A stretch of 54,072 nucleotides of DNA from Paludibacteraceae bacterium (GTDB lineage Bacteria > Bacteroidota > Bacteroidia > Bacteroidales > Paludibacteraceae), in the NCBI GenBank assembly GCA_017961765.1, contig JAGCWQ010000169.1:1-54072 (forward strand). Reading direction: 5' to 3'. The translations under genes were made by a program, and so were the position numbers. This document shows, piece by piece, positions 1 through 9,003 of the stretch; the first letter of the stretch is position 1, and every line of letters begins with the position of its first letter. The notes beneath the pieces are model-generated. The model was not told where the DNA came from. It saw nothing but the letters and a program-made list of their open reading frames with translations, and searched no databases.

Positions 1-1
1 C

Positions 2-556
2 GAAGCCGCAGGCGAATATTTCGACGAACGGACAGGCAAATGGAAAAAGAAAGAGGAACGCTCTTCTGAGGATCGTCCACAACGCAGATTCAACGACGAC
101 GAAAAGGAAGGATTCAAGAAGAGACGCTTCGATGATCGTGACGGAGGCCGTCCTGACAGAGACCGCAAGAGACGTTTTGACGACCGTGACAACGACCGCC
201 AAGGCTGGGACCGCAAGAGACGCTTCGACGACCGTGACGACGACCGCCAAGGCTGGGACCGCAAGAGACGCTTCGACGACCGTGACGACGACCGCCAAGG
301 CTGGGACCGCAAGAGACGCTTCGACGACAGAGAAAGAGGCGGAGACCGTAGAGGTGGATTCCGTGACCGTGACAATCGGGAAAGACGCGACTTCCGCGAC
401 AATGACAGGAGAGACCGGTCAAGAAACTTCCGAGAGAACGATAGAGACTTCAAAAACTCTAACCGACCAAGGGAAGACCGATTCAAACGGGACAACAACC
501 GCAGCAAGTTCGACCGCAAAGACCGCGAACGTAGATTTGACGAAGATGGGGAATAA
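2..556 (+). CDS. C-terminal part of an Arg/Asp-rich disordered protein (5' end outside window)
   Basis: The reading frame is open from base 2 to the TAA at 554-556 and has no start in the window, so only about 184 C-terminal residues are visible. They are almost entirely charged and low in complexity: Arg, Asp, Lys, Gly and Phe, with repeated units such as RKRRFDDRD and RQGWDRKRRF. Tails like this occur on RNA-binding proteins of Bacteroidetes, for example DEAD-box helicases and rRNA pseudouridine synthases, where they increase RNA contact. The catalytic domain is not in the window, so the product cannot be named. RNA binding is an inference from composition. Other frames over this stretch are also open because the repeat avoids stops; the frame chosen gives the coherent RD/RG repeat. 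Confidence 0.6.
   Translation, partial: EAAGEYFDERTGKWKKKEERSSEDRPQRRFNDDEKEGFKKRRFDDRDGGRPDRDRKRRFDDRDNDRQGWDRKRRFDDRDDDRQGWDRKRRFDDRDDDRQGWDRKRRFDDRERGGDRRGGFRDRDNRERRDFRDNDRRDRSRNFRENDRDFKNSNRPREDRFKRDNNRSKFDRKDRERRFDEDGE
149..340 (+). repeat. 48-bp in-frame tandem repeat, four units
   Basis: Units begin at 149, 197, 245 and 293, each 48 bp (16 codons). The second and third are identical over their length, the first has a few substitutions and the fourth diverges near its end. Each encodes a variant of RQGWDRKRRFDDRDDD. Unit number can change by slippage or recombination without breaking the reading frame. Confidence 0.85.
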
Positions 557-580
557 GTAAATTCTCAAGCGATAAGATAA

Positions 581-610
581 GACAAAGGAGGTGCAACAGC
601 CTCCTTTGTC
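581..610. terminator. Hairpin terminator between converging genes
   Basis: An 11-bp perfect stem, GACAAAGGAGG (581-591) with CCTCCTTTGTC (600-610), lies 25 bp after the stop of the disordered-tail gene. Further pairing outside it extends the stem with a small bulge. It probably ends the plus-strand transcript. Confidence 0.7.
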
Positions 611-663
611 GCTTATATTAGGTAACAAAACGCACCTTTGCCCCACAGAACAGCAAGACGCGG

Positions 664-695
664 AAATAAAAAAGAGCAGCCTACCCGACTGCTCT
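664..695 (-). terminator. Rho-independent terminator of miaB
   Basis: On the minus strand a stem AGAGCAG / CTGCTCT with a 9-nt loop is followed by a run of six T. It lies 23 bp beyond the miaB stop codon. Confidence 0.75.
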
Positions 696-717
696 CTTAA
701 TTTTATATAAACTTCCA

Positions 718-2076
718 TCAAGGCTCAGCCACCTCACCAATCAACGTGGCAGAAGTCGTAGAGAGAACCTTCACACGAACAAAATCTCCAATCTTGTAAC
801 CCGAACGAGGGAACACCACCACCTTGTTCTGTTGCGTACGACCAAAAAGTTGGTCTGAAGAACGTTTCGAAACGCCCTCAACCAAAACCTCGAAAACTTT
901 TCCCAAGTCACGTTGGTTGCTCTCCGCAGAAAGACGGGTCTGCAAGGCGATAATCTCATTCAAACGGGCAATTTTCACCTCCTCCGGGATATTATCCGGC
1001 AAATTCTTCGAAGCGAACGTGCCAGGACGCTCCGAATACTTGAACATGAATGCAGAATCAAAGCCGACCGTCTCCATCAAGGAGAGAGTCTCCTTCTGAT
1101 CCTCCTCCGTCTCGTCATGGAAACCGCAGAAGACATCCGTTGAGATGCCACAGTCTGGCATGATTCGACGAATCGCCGCAATACGATCGAGATACCACTC
1201 ACGCGTATATTTTCGGTTCATCAGTTTCAAGATGCGGTTGCTACCCGACTGCACAGGAAGATGGATATGCTTACAGATGTTCGGATAGGCGGCCATCACC
1301 TCCAGAGTCTCGTCGCTCATATCCTTCGGATGCGACGTCGTATAACGGATACGCAAGGTAGGGAAAGCCTCTGCAATGCACCTCAACAAATCAGGGAAAC
1401 GAACCGCTTCACCCGACTCCGCCTGAAAATTGTACGAGTTGACGTTCTGTCCCAAGAGGATCACCTCCTTGAAACCACGGTTCTGAAGGTCCTGTATCTC
1501 GTTCAAGATACTCTCCACCTCCCGACTACGCTCACGTCCACGAGTATAAGGGACAATGCAGTAGGAACAGAAATTGTTGCAACCACGCATGATGGAGACA
1601 TAGCCACTGATATGTCCTGCGCCGATTCGCGACGGGATGACATTTTTGTAGGTCTCCGTCTTGGACAACTCCACATTCATCGCCTTATGTCCAGCCTCAG
1701 CCTGTCCGACGAGGTTGGGAAGATCCAAATAAGCATCTGGTCCGACAACCAAATCAACCACCTCATTTTCAAGCAACTCCTTTTGCATACGCTCGGCCAT
1801 GCAACCCAAGATGCCAATCAAGAAACGTTTTCCCTTCTTGCGCATCGAATTGAAGAACTGCAGGCGGGAGACAATCTTCTGCTCCGCGTTGTCGCGGATG
1901 GAACAAGTGTTGATGAAGATGGCATCTGCCTCCTCCATCTTGTCTGTCACCTGATAACCAATAGTTTGCATGATGGAAGCTACCACCTCGCTGTCGGCCA
2001 CGTTCATTTGGCAACCATAAGTCTCGATAAAGAGCTTTTTTTCTTCACTATTCACAGATTTAGAGTCTGTTTTCAT
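718..2076 (-). CDS. miaB: tRNA-2-methylthio-N6-dimethylallyladenosine synthase MiaB
   Basis: MiaB is a cytoplasmic radical-SAM methylthiotransferase that converts i6A37 to ms2i6A37 in tRNAs reading UNN codons. The 452-residue protein has full family architecture. The N-terminal UPF0004 domain carries the three auxiliary cluster cysteines (C22 in YGCQMN, C58 in NTCSIR, C92 in GCMAER). The radical-SAM domain holds the CxxxCxxC motif at C166, C170 and C173 (RGCNNFCSYC), and a C-terminal TRAM domain occupies roughly residues 385-450. The ATG at 2076 gives the expected start. A TACTTTTG element on the minus strand (2153-2160) could be its -7 box. It is transcribed alone and converges on the upstream gene. 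Confidence 0.96.
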   Translation of the reverse strand: MKTDSKSVNSEEKKLFIETYGCQMNVADSEVVASIMQTIGYQVTDKMEEADAIFINTCSIRDNAEQKIVSRLQFFNSMRKKGKRFLIGILGCMAERMQKELLENEVVDLVVGPDAYLDLPNLVGQAEAGHKAMNVELSKTETYKNVIPSRIGAGHISGYVSIMRGCNNFCSYCIVPYTRGRERSREVESILNEIQDLQNRGFKEVILLGQNVNSYNFQAESGEAVRFPDLLRCIAEAFPTLRIRYTTSHPKDMSDETLEVMAAYPNICKHIHLPVQSGSNRILKLMNRKYTREWYLDRIAAIRRIMPDCGISTDVFCGFHDETEEDQKETLSLMETVGFDSAFMFKYSERPGTFASKNLPDNIPEEVKIARLNEIIALQTRLSAESNQRDLGKVFEVLVEGVSKRSSDQLFGRTQQNKVVVFPRSGYKIGDFVRVKVLSTTSATLIGEVAEP

Positions 2077-2284
2077 TTACCGTAAAAATTAATTAAAATA
2101 AAAATGGCATCCCACCTTATGGGCAAAGAAAACCATTGTAATCAAACCGTTACAAAAGTACATAAAAAATCGTCGTCCATAGTCTATCGGCAAGAGTGAT
2201 TTTGCAAAAACAAAGAAATTGATTGGGTATTTCACAATCTTTACCTACTTTTACACTCTGTATAAATGTTTAAATTTCAATAAC

Positions 2285-3289
2285 ATGATTCGACTTCTTA
2301 AAAGATTGGCATTTTTAGCTCTCGGCGCATGCCTAACTAATTGTCAACAAACAACAAACAACCCACAAAACGACATCAACAAAAATGACTCCATCATGGA
2401 AACGCAAGGAAAAGGAGAAGTTACGATTGCCATAGACACTATTGTACGTGTTGGCGAAGGTCCGATTTGGGACTACAAATTCCAGCGACTACTATGGATC
2501 GACACACAAGGTAGCCTTTTTATATATACACCTAAAGACAAGAAAAACAGGGAAATAAAGCTGAGCAAACAAATTGGAACCGTTGTTCCCTACCAAGAAA
2601 ACAAAGTGGTGGTGGCTTTGGAAGACGGCATCTACATGATGGACTTGAGCAACGAACAACTCACGTTACTTGGCGACCCGGAAGGCAGGGAAGCAGGCAA
2701 CCGATACAACGACGGCAAATGCGACGCTGCCGGCAGGTTATGGGTAGGCACGATGGACAAAGATTGCACCCCGTTAAAAGCCAACTTCTTCAAGCTTGAT
2801 TCTTCGTTGAAAGGTGAGAAAATGCTCGATAGTGTAACCATATCCAACGGCGTGGCCTGGTCGCCCGACGGGGAAAAGATGTACTACCAAGACACCCCAA
2901 CCAGAAAAATTTCGGCCTTTGACTTTGACGAGGCGGAAGGAACGATCAGCAACCGACAGGAAATCATCACCCTACCTGACGATTTAGGAACCCCTGACGG
3001 CAACACCATCGATGAGGAAGGGATGCTTTGGGTGGCCAATTGGGGCGCAGCCTGCGTCACCCGCTGGAATCCGAACACAGGCGAACTACTGCAAAAAATC
3101 GACGTTCCCGCTCTCAACGTGACAGCCTTGGCCTTTGGTGGAGAAAATCTAGACGAACTCTACATCACCACCGCCTCCCTCTGGATGCCCGATGGCGAAG
3201 GCGACAAATATCCCGAGGCTGGAAAGACATTCGTAATCAAGCCCGGTGTCAAAGGAATTCCGTGCCGCTATTGGGCGAAAGGGGAATAA
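2285..3289 (+). CDS. SMP-30/gluconolactonase-family lipoprotein
   Basis: This is a predicted periplasmic or membrane-anchored six-bladed beta-propeller of the SMP-30/gluconolactonase/LRE family, which hydrolyses lactones with one bound divalent metal. The ATG at 2285 is preferred over an upstream TTG because it begins directly with a lipoprotein signal, MIRLLKRLAFLALGACLTNC, with the acylated Cys at residue 20. Family motifs follow: GEGPIW (metal-binding Glu), NDGKCDAAGRLWVGTM, SNGVAWSPDG and TPDGNTIDEEG, supplying the Asn/Asp ligands. The length (334 aa) is normal for the family. The substrate is not evident; a sugar lactone is likely from family knowledge. It stands alone and ends at a clear hairpin terminator. 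Confidence 0.85.
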   Translation: MIRLLKRLAFLALGACLTNCQQTTNNPQNDINKNDSIMETQGKGEVTIAIDTIVRVGEGPIWDYKFQRLLWIDTQGSLFIYTPKDKKNREIKLSKQIGTVVPYQENKVVVALEDGIYMMDLSNEQLTLLGDPEGREAGNRYNDGKCDAAGRLWVGTMDKDCTPLKANFFKLDSSLKGEKMLDSVTISNGVAWSPDGEKMYYQDTPTRKISAFDFDEAEGTISNRQEIITLPDDLGTPDGNTIDEEGMLWVANWGAACVTRWNPNTGELLQKIDVPALNVTALAFGGENLDELYITTASLWMPDGEGDKYPEAGKTFVIKPGVKGIPCRYWAKGE

Positions 3290-3410
3290 ACATAGCAGTT
3301 CTCCGCTCGCAAGAAATATGTACAAATATTTATAGTTTAGACATTTACAACAAATTCTCATAAAAAGGAAGGGGTAGACTCCCCGACTCAAACGACTTAA
3401 TAAAATTGAG

Positions 3411-3445
3411 AACCCCGCATGAATTTTGAATGCGGGGTTTCCTTT
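3411..3445 (+). terminator. Terminator after SMP-30 gene
   Basis: A 10-bp perfect stem, AACCCCGCAT (3411-3420) with ATGCGGGGTT (3430-3439), has a 9-nt loop and is followed by TTCCTTTTT. Confidence 0.85.
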
Positions 3446-3481
3446 TTGAAAAGAGGATGCGTCAAGGTTCGTTTTTTTTCC

Positions 3482-3489
3482 TACCTTTG
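3482..3489 (+). promoter_or_regulatory. Bacteroidetes -7 element ahead of lptB
   Basis: TACCTTTG matches the TAnnTTTG consensus. No clear TTG -33 element sits 19-21 nt upstream. A second weaker match, TATTTTTG, lies at 3550-3557. Confidence 0.5.
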
Positions 3490-3571
3490 CAAATAAACAT
3501 CCACCGAAGGCCTTCCTTTCCCAAAGGAGCCCCAATGGATAAGAACCTTATTTTTGCAAAACAAGAAAGCG

Positions 3572-4336
3572 ATGGATAACGGAGATAAAATGGTCCTCAG
3601 GACCGACAACTTGGTAAAAAAATATGGAGAAAGAACAGTTGCCAACCATGTTTCTGTCAATGTGAAACAAGGCGAAATCGTAGGTCTGCTCGGACCTAAC
3701 GGAGCAGGAAAGACAACCACGTTCTATATGACCACGGGACTTATCGTTCCTAACGAAGGCAGAATCTTCCTCAACGACCAAGACATCACCAGTTACCCCG
3801 TCTATAAGAGAGCCCAAATCGGTATCGGCTACTTGGCTCAAGAGAACTCCGTATTCCGAAAAATGAGCGTGGAGGACAACATCATATCTGTTTTGCAGAT
3901 GACAAAATTCTCAAAAGAATACCAAAAGGAAAAACTGGAGAGCCTCATCAAAGAGTTTAATTTGGGACACGTACGCAAAAGTTTGGGAGACCAACTCTCA
4001 GGAGGAGAACGCCGCCGTACGGAAATCGCACGATGCCTCGCCATCGAACCCAAGTTCATCATGCTCGACGAGCCTTTTGCCGGTGTTGACCCGATTGCCG
4101 TACAAGACATCCAAGACATCGTTTGGAAACTAAAGGATAAGAACATCGGTATCCTCATCACCGACCACAACGTGGACGAGACCCTGACAATCACCGACCG
4201 TGCCTACCTCCTTTTCGAGGGAAGAATCCTCTTCCAAGGCACACCGGAAGAGTTGGCAGCCAACCCTATCGTAAAAGAGAAATACCTCGGTAGGGACTTC
4301 GAATTGAGAAGAAGGAAAAAAGTAGAAGAGGAATAA
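3572..4336 (+). CDS. lptB: LPS export ABC transporter ATP-binding protein LptB
   Basis: LptB is the cytoplasmic ATPase of the LptB2FG complex, which extracts lipopolysaccharide from the inner membrane into the Lpt bridge. The motifs are intact: Walker [12 protein letters not shown]-loop [18 protein letters not shown] (the Q-E-x-S-V-F-R-K-[ML] block is typical of LptB rather than LivF), signature [10 protein letters not shown], Walker [13 protein letters not shown] and H-loop DHNV. An upstream TTG at 3554 is unlikely. ATG at 3572 or at 3590 (preceded by GGAGATAAA) is the probable start. It is about 255 aa, slightly longer than the 241 of E. coli because of a basic C-terminal tail. Other lpt genes are not in the window. 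Confidence 0.93.
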   Translation: MDNGDKMVLRTDNLVKKYGERTVANHVSVNVKQGEIVGLLGPNGAGKTTTFYMTTGLIVPNEGRIFLNDQDITSYPVYKRAQIGIGYLAQENSVFRKMSVEDNIISVLQMTKFSKEYQKEKLESLIKEFNLGHVRKSLGDQLSGGERRRTEIARCLAIEPKFIMLDEPFAGVDPIAVQDIQDIVWKLKDKNIGILITDHNVDETLTITDRAYLLFEGRILFQGTPEELAANPIVKEKYLGRDFELRRRKKVEEE

Positions 4337-4340
4337 CCAC

Positions 4341-4363
4341 AGAGACGGCCCATCCCCGTCTCT
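4341..4363 (+). terminator. Hairpin between lptB and the next gene
   Basis: An 8-bp stem AGAGACGG / CCGTCTCT with a 7-nt loop follows the lptB stop by 4 nt. No T-run follows, so it may be a weak terminator or only an mRNA 3'-end stem. Confidence 0.4.
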
Positions 4364-4381
4364 CTACATACCATCATCGTT

Positions 4382-4906
4382 ATGATAAAACTGAACGATT
4401 TGCAGAAAGTACGCGGGATTATCGCCTTTTTCATGGTCGCGCTGGTGGTGTCGGGCGTGACAGCCTTCCCTATCGAGACGGAGTTGAACCTCTTGTGTTC
4501 CCTTTTCAAAATCGACTCGGAGACGGTGAAGACAATGCCGGACATCTTCGGGTTCCTCTACTCCACAAAAGAGAGTATCACGGAAATGAACAACCAAGCA
4601 CCCCAATTGGCCTACGGATACGATTGGCTGGCCTTTGCCCACCTAGTGATTGCCCTAATCTTCATCGGCCCTTTTCGTGACCCCATCCGCAACAAATGGG
4701 TGATCCAATGGGGAATATTGGCTTGCGTGGGCATCCTGCCTCTCGCCTTCACTTGTGGCATAATTAGGGAGATTCCTCTTTATTGGCGTTTCATCGACTG
4801 CTCTTTTGGCGTTTTTGGCGTGATTCCGCTCCTTTTGTGCTTGAAATATATAGGACGAATGGAAAAAGAGGTCGCCCAAGGAAAGGCAGAACTATCTGAA
4901 CCCTGA
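4382..4906 (+). CDS. Four-helix integral membrane protein, function unknown
   Basis: This 174-residue protein has four predicted membrane segments, at about residues 12-32, 81-98, 107-127 and 135-157. A soluble loop of about 45 residues lies between the first two, and the C-terminus is charged (RMEKEVAQGKAELSEP). I recognise no catalytic motif. Short proteins of this kind, conserved but unnamed, are common in Bacteroidales. It starts 45 bp after lptB on the same strand, beyond a small hairpin, so co-transcription with lptB is possible but uncertain. The ATG at 4382 is the first in frame. Confidence 0.75.
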   Translation: MIKLNDLQKVRGIIAFFMVALVVSGVTAFPIETELNLLCSLFKIDSETVKTMPDIFGFLYSTKESITEMNNQAPQLAYGYDWLAFAHLVIALIFIGPFRDPIRNKWVIQWGILACVGILPLAFTCGIIREIPLYWRFIDCSFGVFGVIPLLLCLKYIGRMEKEVAQGKAELSEP

Positions 4907-4968
4907 TTCTTCGCCCCCTTCTGGCTTTCCCAAAAGCACGATTAAAAACCTTTATTTCTTTGAAAAAC

Positions 4969-5733
4969 ATGAGCAACAAAAAGAACATTCCTTTTGCCAT
5001 TCTTCTGATAATCATCTTAGTGATTACCATTGTTACCAACAGTTTCATCATAGTCATTCCTCTGTCGATTATTTTCGGAGTGACAATCCTACTTCTAAAG
5101 CAACTATATAAACTATACAAACGATTAGACGACAAGCAAAAACGCAAATTCTTAATGATATTTGCCTTTCTCCTATTGATTGCCACAAAAGCAGGGTGTT
5201 TTTGGGAAAACATCTTCTCACTAATCACTCATTGCAATGTGTTGGCCGGCTTTGTTGCCTCTATAGGATTCCTCATCGGGGAGTTACTCTTCGTTTGTGC
5301 CTTGGTTGGCATAATCCTGCGGAAGGCCTATAAAATGATACGCACGGGAAAGAAGGAGAAAAGCCAAGTAATTGAATTGAGCCTATTCGTTACTATTTTA
5401 GCCCTATTCTTCGTTCTTCCCAACGACATCAACCCTTTTGAGAAGCCAATTTACATGAAGGCCTATCGAAAGCTACCTGGGGGCAGTTCAAATTTTGTTT
5501 TCTACAAGGACAACACTTTCAAAGAGGTATATTATACGTTAGGAACAGACATCAACAAAGGCCATTACCACGTCTCAAACGACACGATATTCATTGATGA
5601 CACAGACTGCCAGTCGAAGATAGGCGCCCAATATGCCATTATCTCCATTGAAAACAAACACCTTGATTTCTATTTTAATCAACGTAAATTTCCTTACGTC
5701 ATAACAGAACTCCCCCAGTCGAAAGAGGAATAG
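4969..5733 (+). CDS. Membrane protein with soluble C-terminal domain, unknown
   Basis: The N-terminal half has about four hydrophobic segments, near residues 7-43, 63-83, 88-117 and 139-152. A C-terminal extracytoplasmic domain of about 95 residues is rich in aromatic and polar beta-strand sequence (FVFYKDNTFKEVYY, GHYHVSNDTIFIDD), resembling small beta-sandwich or lipocalin-like domains in Bacteroidetes membrane proteins. The ATG at 4969 is preferred over the TTG at 4960. No family is recognised. The gene follows the preceding membrane protein by 62 bp and converges on the lyase gene. Confidence 0.7.
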   Translation: MSNKKNIPFAILLIIILVITIVTNSFIIVIPLSIIFGVTILLLKQLYKLYKRLDDKQKRKFLMIFAFLLLIATKAGCFWENIFSLITHCNVLAGFVASIGFLIGELLFVCALVGIILRKAYKMIRTGKKEKSQVIELSLFVTILALFFVLPNDINPFEKPIYMKAYRKLPGGSSNFVFYKDNTFKEVYYTLGTDINKGHYHVSNDTIFIDDTDCQSKIGAQYAIISIENKHLDFYFNQRKFPYVITELPQSKEE

Positions 5734-5812
5734 GAACGCACGCTACACAACAATAAGACATTCAATTAATCACAAGAAAATCACGCAACTTTCAAAGAAT
5801 CCTTTTCTCCAA

Positions 5813-7999
5813 TTACTCCACCCTGACTTTCACACCGTCCACCACATAGACTCCTTTAGACCAAGATTCGGTGTTGAAGAAGAGGGTCGTAGCATCAGCC
5901 ACACAAGAGGCCACCTCCCTGCCAGAGAGATTCATGACCGTAACTTTTTTTCCTAAAGGAGAATTCTTTACAACAATCTGTCCATCAAGCCAATAGACAT
6001 CCGTCTGCTCCTTTAGAATAGTAGCGACTGCGTTTGTAGAAGAACCCGACAATTTGACTGGAGTTGCAACACAGTAGTTTCCTGCTCTGACATGCCAATT
6101 ATAGAAGAGCATATACCAACCCTTGTTGTTAATCCATTCCAGATTGCAACCCGTCAAGGAGATCAAGCCCTCCACCGTGTAGGGGAAATGAATGTCACTG
6201 TCGGTATGCGAATGATAGAGAGGAGCCGTCGTTCCCTCCGCATCGATATGGTAATGTCCTGCCTCCAACACAACGCCTAAAGGCAAACGAGCCTCTTCGC
6301 CCCCTTTCAACCCTTTGTAGGTTTTGGAAAAGACGATAGTGTTTGTCCCCTCGTCCACAATATTAAGTGTCGCATCCAAAGCTTGGGTCGGATAGATGGA
6401 GATGGAATCGATGGAGAGCGTCCTTTCCACGACAAACTGCATAAACTCCTTGTCGAAATTGCTTCGTGTCCAAGCATTCTCTGTCAGTTGCTTCTTGCCA
6501 ACCGTTCCGTCAAAACCAGAAGCATCCTCTACATAGATAAAAGTCTCCCCCTGGGGCAAAAGAACCGACAGGGCGTTACCCTCCCCCAACAGATCTCCGC
6601 CTGCATCATACCATCGGTAGTCGCCAGGCTCTTGCACGGAGAGCTCGATTCTATCGCCAGCCCGCCCGCTCACGTCGTCCAACCGCAACAGACCAGAGGT
6701 AACGATGACACTATCCGTAGCCGATCCGCAATTGGGGGAAAAGACCTCCACAGAATAGAGCCCCGCATCTTTTACCGTAAGCACAGGCTGAAGAGCCCCG
6801 TCTATAGGATTACCATCCTTATACCATTGGAAAAGCAGGCTTGCCCCATCAGAAAGTCGAGTATCAAGTGAAACAAACGATGTTTGACAGATGTGTAGAT
6901 CCTTGGGGAGCGTCACATTTAAGTTTTCAAAAACATTCACGGTATCATTCTGGGAACAACGACCACTATCCGCCACCACAATATATCTTCCTACCGTCGA
7001 GGTGGAGAATTCACCACCTTCAGCCACCATCTTTCCCTCTTTCATCCAGCGAAGAGCATACTCCTGAGGTAAGTCAACGAGGAATTTCGCCGTTCCGACC
7101 GCACAAAGAGATTGGTCGGGTCCTGCATCCGGCTTCCTGCAAGAAGTATAGCAGACATCCTCGTATGTCGTACCAATCATCACGTTATCAAGAAAGGTGT
7201 AGCAAGTATCCGTCGGACACCAAGTCTCATCGTCTCCCCCATGAAACGTAGAGATATAGAAATTGTCGATTTTCACATCGCAGGTGGTGAATTTCCTTCC
7301 CGTCAGGAAGAGCACCTCCTCGCCGTTCACCCAAGCCTGCACTTCGCCATCTGCCTTGTCGGGCAAGGAGTTCATCTTCACCCGTTCTGTGATGTGGTAC
7401 CATTTGCCACGCTCGGCCACAACCAGCGTACCATCAGGGTAAAAAAGAGGGACATCCAGTCCGAAAGTCTCCGGCTTCAACATATCGTAAAGGTAAAGAA
7501 TCAATTTTCCATCAGCACGCCACATAAAACGAGCCGACCAACCATTGGTTCCGTCGCAATCCTTGCCACCCGAGCAATTGCCACCACCCGCCAAGCCAGG
7601 TAGTTTGCCACCATAATGGGAGGTGCCCCAAGAGAAGTTTTCCGAAAAACGCAGATAATAGCTGGCATAGAGTTCATCATGCGAAGGGAAGCGCAAGGAG
7701 ATTTGACACCCCGTATATTCCGGACCGAACTCATCTTTCGGATACATGACCCTCAACGAATGAATGCCTTGCGCGGCAAATTCCCCATCCACTTGCGTAC
7801 GAGATTCCAAACCTTGATCCCAATCGGCAGGCTGGAAGCCCTCCTCCGTCCAAAGAGTGCGCACCATAGGACTACCCGACTCCTGGTTTTCAAAGCCCGT
7901 TTGCATCAAGACAGAAGCTTGGGCACCCATAGAAAAGTGCAACAACAGGGCCGCAATGGAAATTATTTTAGGAAATACAATCTTTCTTGCCATACTCAT
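5813..7999 (-). CDS. Secreted PL14-like polysaccharide lyase with Ig-like domains and sorting tail
   Basis: A signal peptide (residues 1-27, ending GAQA) precedes a domain at about 30-290 that resembles polysaccharide lyase family 14. Its landmarks are LRVMYPKDEFGP, YASYYLRFSENFSW, GGKLPGLAGGGNCSGGKDC and SARFMWR. Members of that family cleave uronic-acid polymers such as alginate, glucuronan or chlorella cell-wall glycan by beta-elimination. Ig/PKD-like modules follow (PDAGPDQSLC, LLFQWYKDGNPIDG). The C-terminus (GKKVTVMNLSGREV, SKGVYVVDGVKVRV) looks like a T9SS type A sorting domain, implying surface display or release. I chose ATG 7999 because AGAAG lies just upstream; the longer frame begins with a GTG at 8041. 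It is divergent from the hybrid sensor gene, which might control it. Substrate unproven. Confidence 0.75.
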   Translation of the reverse strand: MSMARKIVFPKIISIAALLLHFSMGAQASVLMQTGFENQESGSPMVRTLWTEEGFQPADWDQGLESRTQVDGEFAAQGIHSLRVMYPKDEFGPEYTGCQISLRFPSHDELYASYYLRFSENFSWGTSHYGGKLPGLAGGGNCSGGKDCDGTNGWSARFMWRADGKLILYLYDMLKPETFGLDVPLFYPDGTLVVAERGKWYHITERVKMNSLPDKADGEVQAWVNGEEVLFLTGRKFTTCDVKIDNFYISTFHGGDDETWCPTDTCYTFLDNVMIGTTYEDVCYTSCRKPDAGPDQSLCAVGTAKFLVDLPQEYALRWMKEGKMVAEGGEFSTSTVGRYIVVADSGRCSQNDTVNVFENLNVTLPKDLHICQTSFVSLDTRLSDGASLLFQWYKDGNPIDGALQPVLTVKDAGLYSVEVFSPNCGSATDSVIVTSGLLRLDDVSGRAGDRIELSVQEPGDYRWYDAGGDLLGEGNALSVLLPQGETFIYVEDASGFDGTVGKKQLTENAWTRSNFDKEFMQFVVERTLSIDSISIYPTQALDATLNIVDEGTNTIVFSKTYKGLKGGEEARLPLGVVLEAGHYHIDAEGTTAPLYHSHTDSDIHFPYTVEGLISLTGCNLEWINNKGWYMLFYNWHVRAGNYCVATPVKLSGSSTNAVATILKEQTDVYWLDGQIVVKNSPLGKKVTVMNLSGREVASCVADATTLFFNTESWSKGVYVVDGVKVRVE

Positions 8000-8052
8000 A
8001 AAACTTCTAAACATAGAACATCTCATCCAAAGAGAGAGCACCCCTACTCGGC

Positions 8053-8634
8053 TTATAAATCATCAATGGCTGAATTAGTCACCTTTTCTGCATTTATCTT
8101 ATCCCAATAACTCAAAGAAACAAAGCAAGAAGAGACTCCGGCTTGATCTATTTTTAGTTCAACGCTTCCCTTCGCTGTTTCCCAGCGAGAGATATACTTA
8201 CAGTTGTCAAGCTTAACCCTTTGAAACTTTAAGAAATCGTCAGTAGGGTTCAGACCTTGGAAATTCTCTTTACATTGAGCCGGGGTGCCATACTTTTTGG
8301 TCAGCATTCCCTTTAATTCTTTATAATTATCATATAACTGAGACCATGTTGCGCATGTAGGGAAAGCGACAGTCACCATACTAACGACACCCGTTTTTTG
8401 TAAACTTTCTGCATCTATCTTACATCCCTTATAGGAAGCAAACTCACCAGAAAACATAGCAGCCCCATCACGAGTAGCAACATAAGAGAATCCCTTCTGC
8501 TTCATCTTTACAGTAAAGTCAGCCAAACTTCCATCGATAGGAATACCCTTAAAGGTCATGTGTCCGCTGCTATTTTGTGCATACGCAGAAAATACAGAGA
8601 TTAACGCAATTATAAAAACCATCAATTTCTTCAT
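8053..8634 (-). CDS. Small secreted protein, unknown function
   Basis: This is a 193-residue protein with a clear signal peptide (MKKLMVFIIALISVFSAYAQ). The mature part opens with HMTFKGIPIDGSLADFTVKMKQKGF, a pattern seen in a large unnamed family of Bacteroides and Prevotella secreted proteins that often occur in paralogous clusters. No catalytic motif is visible. Three cysteines are retained. It lies just upstream of the PL14-like gene on the same strand with a gap of only 53 bp to that gene's chosen start, so the two may be co-transcribed. The ATG at 8634 begins the signal peptide. Confidence 0.75.
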   Translation of the reverse strand: MKKLMVFIIALISVFSAYAQNSSGHMTFKGIPIDGSLADFTVKMKQKGFSYVATRDGAAMFSGEFASYKGCKIDAESLQKTGVVSMVTVAFPTCATWSQLYDNYKELKGMLTKKYGTPAQCKENFQGLNPTDDFLKFQRVKLDNCKYISRWETAKGSVELKIDQAGVSSCFVSLSYWDKINAEKVTNSAIDDL

Positions 8635-8991
8635 ACCCTACCCACTTAAATTAAACATAAAGCCTTCGCTTGCTTCAAATATAACCTAAAAATAGAATCA
8701 TTCCAAGCCCTATTTCTGTTTTTTCAAGACTCTCCATCCGTTATAAATGCCCCCCAAAGTCTTTTTTACCTCATAGAAGAAACAAAAATTGGGTAGAAGG
8801 ATTTCTTTTCAAGAACGTAATCATACGAATAAAGTCTCAAAACTTTTTTTCATTTTCATTTCACTCGAGGAGGGGAGAGACAAGCAAAAAGTCCCATTTC
8901 ATGGGAAAAATGAGACGAAATGCCTAAAAATTATGCCTAAAAAGTCTTAACAAATGCTTAAAAAGTCCGTGGTTTTCTTGGTCAGTTGCTC
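8635..8991. other. AT-rich non-coding stretch with three direct repeats
   Basis: No convincing gene occurs here. Three copies of ATGCCTAAAAA or ATGCTTAAAAA start at 8920, 8933 and 8954 (spacings 13 and 21 bp) and lie 27 bp upstream of a TACATTTG element. Direct repeats about two helical turns apart are typical binding sites for response regulators, so this could be an operator. A small inverted repeat, CCCAT/ATGGG, lies at 8913-8925. Confidence 0.5.
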
Positions 8992-8999
8992 TACATTTG
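8992..8999 (+). promoter_or_regulatory. -7 element for the putative small RNA
   Basis: TACATTTG matches TAnnTTTG. No perfectly placed TTG is present 19-21 nt upstream. If used, transcription would begin near 9005, right at the first stem-loop of the RNA. Confidence 0.45.
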
Positions 9000-9003
9000 C
9001 AAT

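Noticed and set aside
132-560. Thr/Ala-rich ORF overlapping the disordered tail on the same strand
   Set aside because: It is a shifted reading of the 48-bp repeat; the frame with RD/RG units runs in from the window edge and is coherent over its whole length.
1261-2085. 274-residue ORF opposite miaB
   Set aside because: It is the antisense shadow of a clear miaB gene and has no family motif.
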